Assembly (NCBI GenBank): GCA_030151135.1
Contig: JASLEQ010000414.1
Coordinates: 1 to 9,139 of the forward strand
DNA from: Candidatus Sulfotelmatobacter sp.
GTDB lineage: Bacteria > Acidobacteriota > Terriglobia > Terriglobales > SbA1
Direction of reading: 5' to 3'
Length of the DNA stretch: 9,139 nucleotides
Below the pieces are notes generated by a model. It worked only from the letters and a program-made list of their open reading frames with translations. It did no database searches and was not told the origin of the DNA. The position numbers and the translations under genes are program-made. Of this stretch, positions 5,575-9,139 are shown in pieces. Numbering within the stretch: position 1 is the first letter of the stretch; each line of letters begins with the position of its first letter.

Positions 5575-7482
5575 ATGCGGGTACGGGCCTTTCTCGGTGT
5601 CATATCAGTAGCCGGCTGCGTCGGCCTGACGTTCGCCCTGCGAGACTGGCATTCCGCCGATCCCCTCAAGTTCGTTTTCTACGTCGTCGCGGCGTTGCTG
5701 GTATCCCCGCTCAAGGTCACCCTGCCGGGTGTAAACGGCACGTTGTCGGTTAATTTCCTGTTCACACTGCTGGGCATCCTCGAATTGAGCTTGCCGGAAA
5801 CGCTGGTCATTGCCCTGGCCAGCACCATTGGGCAGCTCTACTGGAAACCTGCTCGGCAGCCGAAGCCGGTGCAGCTGATCTTTAATCTGTCACAGGTAAC
5901 GCTCGCCAGTTCAGCGGCGTTCCTCACCTACATGCGGATGCTGCGGCACGTCCCACACACATCTGAGCCCTTTGCTCTTCTGATGGCGACAACCGTCTAT
6001 TTCGCCTGCAATAGCGCAGCGATGTCGACGATTATCGGACTCACGGAGGGCCGGCGGATTTCGGCGGTATGGGTGGAGAGCTATTTGTGGTCGTTCGCGT
6101 ATTACCTGGTCGGCGCGGCGGCCGCCGCCCTCATTTCTTTTCTAAATCAGAAGATCGGATGGCAGTCGTCGTTCCTCGTGCTTCCACCGATTTACCTGAT
6201 GTATCGGTCCTATCGCCTGTATCTTGGCAAGCTTGAGACCGAAGCGCGAATGGCGGAGCAGGCATCGAATCTTCACCTGCGTACCGTGGAAGCTCTCGCC
6301 CTTGCCATTGAAGCGAAAGACGAAAGTACTGGCGAACACCTGCAGCGCGTGCGTGTATACGCCATCGAACTGGCGCATGAACTCGGTTTGAGCGCGAGTG
6401 AGAAGGACGCGTTGAAAGCCGCGGCAGTTTTGCATGACATCGGCAAGTTGGCCGTGCCCGAACATATCATTTCGAAGCCCGGAAAGCTCACTCCTCAGGA
6501 ATTCGAGCGCATCAAGATTCATCCCGTGATTGGAGCCGAGATTCTCGAGCAGGTGCATTTCCCGTATCCCGTGGTGCCGATTGTGCGATCGCATCATGAG
6601 AAATGGGATGGCTCGGGATATCCCGACGGGTTGGCGGGGGAGGCGATTCCCATCGGCGCGCGCATCCTGGCTGCCGTCGATTGCCTGGACGCGCTGGCTT
6701 CCGATCGCCAGTACCGCAAAGCGCTTCCTCTGGACCAGGCCATGGCTGCGGTGAGTGCACAAGCTGGAACCAGTTTCGACCCGCGCGTGGTCTCGGTTTT
6801 GCAGCGCCGCTACGTGGAGCTGGAAAAAATGGCGAAGGAACAGCCAGCACAGATTCCGCCAAAATTATCGACCGACGTCAAGGTGGAACGCGGCTACAAA
6901 CCTGCCGCAGGATTTGCCGTAGCGGCGGAAGATTTGCGGGAAAGTCCTGCTCCGGATTTCCTGGCCAGTGCGTCTCAGGCCAAAAAGCAATGTGACGAGA
7001 TCCTCCACATCAGCCGAACGTCTGGGTGCCTGGCTGTGGCCGATGTCGGGGCGCTGATCGCTCTTCGACTGAAGTCCATCATTCCATTTGATAGCTTCGC
7101 ACTGTTTAGCGCAGCGGACGAAGTCCTGGTCACGGAGTTTGTGATGGGAGAAAGTTCACACCTTCTTTCGTCTCTGCGTGTTCCTTTCGGCGAGGGGTTA
7201 ACAGGATGGGTAGCGCAAAATCGTAAGCTGATCCTGAACGGCAATCCGTCGGTCGAACCCGGATACGATCCTGCTGGGCGTGCCGCGCTTCGTTCAGCCT
7301 TGCTGGTTCCGCTAGAAAACTACGGAGTCGTCCGAGCCGTCCTGGCTTTGTATCGCGCTCGGCAGGATGCCTTCACCGCAGACGAGTTGCGTATCTTGCA
7401 GGCCGTTCGCACGGAGCTGACCAGTGCGATCGTAGAGACGGATCGGCCAAAGACTCTGCAAGCCTCCACGTCCCAGTCGTGA
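5575..7482 (+). CDS. Membrane-anchored HD-GYP phosphodiesterase with C-terminal GAF domain
   Basis: The 635-residue protein has a hydrophobic N-terminal sensor region with about seven or eight membrane segments (within 5-213), for example LKFVFYVVAALLVSPL and YLVGAAAAALISFL. A short coiled linker (about 214-235) follows, then an HD-GYP domain (about 235-400) and a GAF-like domain (about 475-622). HD-GYP signatures are complete: His287-Asp288 in LHDIGKLAVPEHI, RSHHEKWDGSGYPDGL (338-353) with His340 and His341, and Asp369 in AAVDCLDALASDRQY. These are the metal and substrate ligands of the family, so c-di-GMP hydrolysis at the membrane is likely. The GAF segment reads LRVPFGEGLTGWVAQNRKLILNGNP, a common GAF core. 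No GGDEF domain is present. The ATG has no good Shine-Dalgarno at normal spacing. An in-frame TAA at 5530 rules out a much longer protein. The stop codon abuts the AhpD-like remnant. Confidence 0.93.
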   Translation: MRVRAFLGVISVAGCVGLTFALRDWHSADPLKFVFYVVAALLVSPLKVTLPGVNGTLSVNFLFTLLGILELSLPETLVIALASTIGQLYWKPARQPKPVQLIFNLSQVTLASSAAFLTYMRMLRHVPHTSEPFALLMATTVYFACNSAAMSTIIGLTEGRRISAVWVESYLWSFAYYLVGAAAAALISFLNQKIGWQSSFLVLPPIYLMYRSYRLYLGKLETEARMAEQASNLHLRTVEALALAIEAKDESTGEHLQRVRVYAIELAHELGLSASEKDALKAAAVLHDIGKLAVPEHIISKPGKLTPQEFERIKIHPVIGAEILEQVHFPYPVVPIVRSHHEKWDGSGYPDGLAGEAIPIGARILAAVDCLDALASDRQYRKALPLDQAMAAVSAQAGTSFDPRVVSVLQRRYVELEKMAKEQPAQIPPKLSTDVKVERGYKPAAGFAVAAEDLRESPAPDFLASASQAKKQCDEILHISRTSGCLAVADVGALIALRLKSIIPFDSFALFSAADEVLVTEFVMGESSHLLSSLRVPFGEGLTGWVAQNRKLILNGNPSVEPGYDPAGRAALRSALLVPLENYGVVRAVLALYRARQDAFTADELRILQAVRTELTSAIVETDRPKTLQASTSQS

Positions 7483-7559
7483 TTGCCGCTGCAGCTTTCC
7501 GCGCACGAGGCGCAGCCGCTCACGGTGCCATGGCGTTGAAGTTTTACGACAAAGAGTAG
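7482..7559 (+). pseudogene. 3' remnant of a second AhpD/carboxymuconolactone-decarboxylase-like gene
   Basis: The last 26 codons of an AhpD-like gene survive here and end in their own TAG (7557-7559). Translated, they end RGAAAHGAMALKFYDKE, against GGAATHGAMALKFYEKG in the intact gene at 856-1188. Over 72 nt (7488-7559 against 1117-1188) I count 61 identities with no gaps, including the stop. Several changes are third-position, so it decayed from a functional paralogue or homologue rather than from a very recent copy. The catalytic Glu/Cys/His motif and everything upstream are missing. The homology begins at the HD-GYP stop codon, so the junction is probably a recombination breakpoint. Confidence 0.85.
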
Positions 7560-7586
7560 TTCCGCTTTAGGAATCCGGGGAATTTT

Positions 7587-7698
7587 GGGTTATACCCCCT
7601 CCCCTCGGATATCTGGAATCATGGAGTTAGCGGGAAATTGCAAAGTAATCTATTGGGCTCAACGACTTGCGGGTAAAATCTTGAGCCGCAAGGAGTTA
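7587..7698 (-). repeat. 112-bp intergenic repeat, copy B (inverted relative to copy A)
   Basis: Read on the minus strand, this matches 3300-3411 in gap-free alignment with about 97 of 112 identities. Its hairpin is better preserved than in copy A (CTTGCGG/CCGCAAG, 7 bp), while its G tract is interrupted (GAGGGGAGGGGG). It too lies between convergent genes, and its G-tract end points back at the HD-GYP gene, 104 bp past that stop. The AhpD-like remnant lies in between. Outside the aligned block the two copies diverge at once, so these ends are probably close to the true element ends. Confidence 0.8.
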
Positions 7699-7732
7699 GC
7701 TCCTATCGACGAATTCTCTCGTATACCGCTTT

Positions 7733-7769
7733 CGCCTTGGCTAGCTTGGGCTGGCTGAGTGGCAAGGCG
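7733..7769. terminator. Weak hairpin downstream of the GloVer gene
   Basis: A perfect 7-bp stem CGCCTTG/CAAGGCG encloses a 23-nt loop. There is no T run on either strand. It may contribute to 3'-end formation of the GloVer transcript, but evidence is thin. Confidence 0.25.
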
Positions 7770-7861
7770 CAAGGAGCGGGATCACAGAGGGCTGTAACTA
7801 TCCACACGGGTTGGCGAGGACGTGCAGCGTTCGCGCGTTTTCAAATTTCAGTTCAATATCG

Positions 7862-9139
7862 CTATGGGCTAATGCTGTAAATGACGCCGCAGCCATCTGA
7901 GAGGCCGAAGCCGGAGCAACTCAGGTCCGCCGCCGACGGGCGTCATGCCGTAAATCCCGCCGTCGCGTACGAGTAAGTTTCCCGAAAGTGGTTCATCGCC
8001 TTGCGTTCCGCCCTGCATGCTGTATAGGCCGCTTTGGTACCACGCGCCGGACGTCGCCTTCGTGAGACGAAAGACCGTGCCGCATCCCGCTTGACAGTTA
8101 GGGCTCGTGCCACCAGATGATGTCGTGCCGTAGAGGTTCCCAGTTCCGTCCATCACAACGCCCTGATACATGGGAAACCAACCTCCTGGACCTGAGAAGC
8201 TATATATGTCCGTTTCGGACCAGAGCCCGGTAGTTGAGTTGTTGGAGAGGGTGAAGACCGATCCACTGCAATATTGCCCCCCCAGATGGGTCATGCCGTA
8301 GAGGGTTCCGGACTTATCTAAGAGGAGTGGACCGCCAGGGCCGCCACAACCCCCAGGAAACTCATAAAGCATCTTGTAGTTCCATGTTTGCACGCCCGGT
8401 GAAATTTGAAATACCACGCCTCCGGGCTCTATGTCGGTGTGGGCGCCATTCGTGGCGGTCCCGAAAATACAGACTCTCCCACTGTTCTCAGCGCTCCCGT
8501 TTTCTGGGGCGGCGCACAATTCAGGAGGAGCCAAGGTCACCCCAACGTAGGGATTAGCGCCGTCTGTTCCCTGAAAACTGTGCAGAACTGTTTCCGCCCA
8601 GGTGCCAGCACCCGTGGGACTTAGTCGAAAAACAACGCCGCACGTGGTCCCGTCACCATTGACACACGTGTTTCCGCCGCCGAATGCGGCGGTGCCGTAT
8701 ATGTTGCCATGCGAATCCAGTGTCAAAGAACCCACAGGATCGCTTCCGTCGGACCCTCCCGTGAAGCGATACAAGACGTTTTCAATCCACGTGTCGCCCG
8801 ATCGCTCCAGCTCGAAAACCGTCCCGCAGCCAAGTCCCCCGCATCCAGTTCCGCCACTGAATGTGGTCCCATACAAATTGCCGGACGAATCAAAAACAAG
8901 CGCACTTGAGGGCTCGGCCCCATCAGCACCGCCGTGAAATGTGTAAAGCACCTGGAATGCCCATGGAGCCGCGGATCCGGCTTCTGTCGGTGACAGTTCG
9001 AATACCAGGCCACATCCCCAGAAAGGGTACGCACAGGGGCCGTCGCCATACTCGCTTGAAGTGCCGTACAGATTGCCTTGATTGTCTGATACGAGTCCCG
9101 CATACGGCGTTCCACCATCGCTCAGACCTGTGAAGGTAT
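7862..9139 (-). CDS. GloVer (Gloeo/Verruco) tandem-repeat protein, 5' end beyond right edge, apparent frameshift near 3' end
   Basis: The frame is open from the right edge to 7869. It contains seven repeats of 50-70 residues, each of the form (V/L)LY-x-F-x-GG-x-DG...D-x-x-GNLYGTT-x-x-GG...CGTVF-x-L. Examples are VLYTFHGGADGAEP with SGNLYGTTFSGG, and DIYSFSG with GNLYGTTSSGG. This is the repeat known as GloVer (TIGR03803), seen in extracellular or surface proteins of Acidobacteria, Verrucomicrobia and others. It probably folds as a beta-propeller-like array of unknown function. The seventh repeat breaks after VGGGPE: the frame as written ends in an Arg/Leu-rich tail and TAG at 7869-7871. Removing one of two T's (complement of A 7918-7919) restores CSGFGLSDGCGVIYSISP and a TAG at 7862-7864. 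I give the span to that restored stop. A GTG at 8951 is internal to a repeat, not a start. Confidence 0.85.

Larger units (their letters stand above)
7560..7861. other. Convergent intergenic gap with repeat copy B
   Basis: About 300 bp lie between the AhpD-like remnant and the end of the GloVer gene. They hold repeat copy B and a weak hairpin (both listed). The remaining stretch, about 7770-7861, shows nothing I can name. Confidence 0.5.

Noticed and set aside
6142..6762. A 206-codon minus-strand open frame within the HD-GYP gene
   Set aside because: It is antisense to the conserved HD-GYP catalytic core and has no start signal or recognisable domain.
3300..7698. Composite transposon bounded by inverted repeats
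   Set aside because: No transposase, integrase or target-site duplication is visible, and the repeat ends lack terminal inverted-repeat structure of a known IS family.
8949..8951. GTG as the start of the GloVer gene
   Set aside because: The frame stays open to the right edge and encodes a further complete GloVer repeat upstream, so this GTG is internal.

Overview
The window looks like a chromosomal piece of an acidobacterium (Koribacter/Terriglobus-like). This rests on protein types, not on a marker gene. Three of them are familiar from acidobacterial genomes: a soluble winged-helix/TolB-like/TPR regulator, an S8 protease with a C-terminal Asn-Ala-Leu-Trp-Gly-Ser array, and a 'GloVer' tandem-repeat protein. 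The intergenic repeats carrying a G6-A-G6 tract point the same way. GC content is moderately high. No tRNA, rRNA, CRISPR array, transposase or phage gene is visible.

Layout, left to right. (1) A secreted protein of unknown function on the minus strand runs off the left edge (1-422). (2) A roughly 430-bp gap follows, with a degenerate palindromic intergenic repeat. (3) Two plus-strand genes come next: a small AhpD/carboxymuconolactone-decarboxylase-like protein (856-1188) and the winged-helix/TPR regulator (1301-3061). A cluster of TCAGTT motifs lies at the regulator's start. (4) A convergent gap (3062-3496) holds two or three hairpins and copy A of a 112-bp repeat. (5) A divergent pair follows: the S8 protease (minus, 3497-5254) and a membrane HD-GYP/GAF signalling protein (plus, 5575-7482). 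(6) A 26-codon remnant of a second AhpD-like gene is joined to the HD-GYP stop codon. (7) A second convergent gap (7560-7861) carries copy B of the 112-bp repeat, inverted relative to copy A. (8) A GloVer-repeat protein on the minus strand runs off the right edge. Its last repeat is broken by an apparent one-base frameshift.

There is no clear operon-level pathway. The window combines exported proteins (unknown protein, subtilase, probable GloVer protein), a c-di-GMP phosphodiesterase candidate, a one-component regulator and a small redox protein. The most unusual points are the inverted 112-bp repeat pair and the gene fragment beside it. Each repeat copy sits in a convergent gap with its G-tract end towards the 3' end of the enclosed gene. 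The frameshift in the GloVer gene is also notable. I found no clear evidence of a wholly new multi-gene system.
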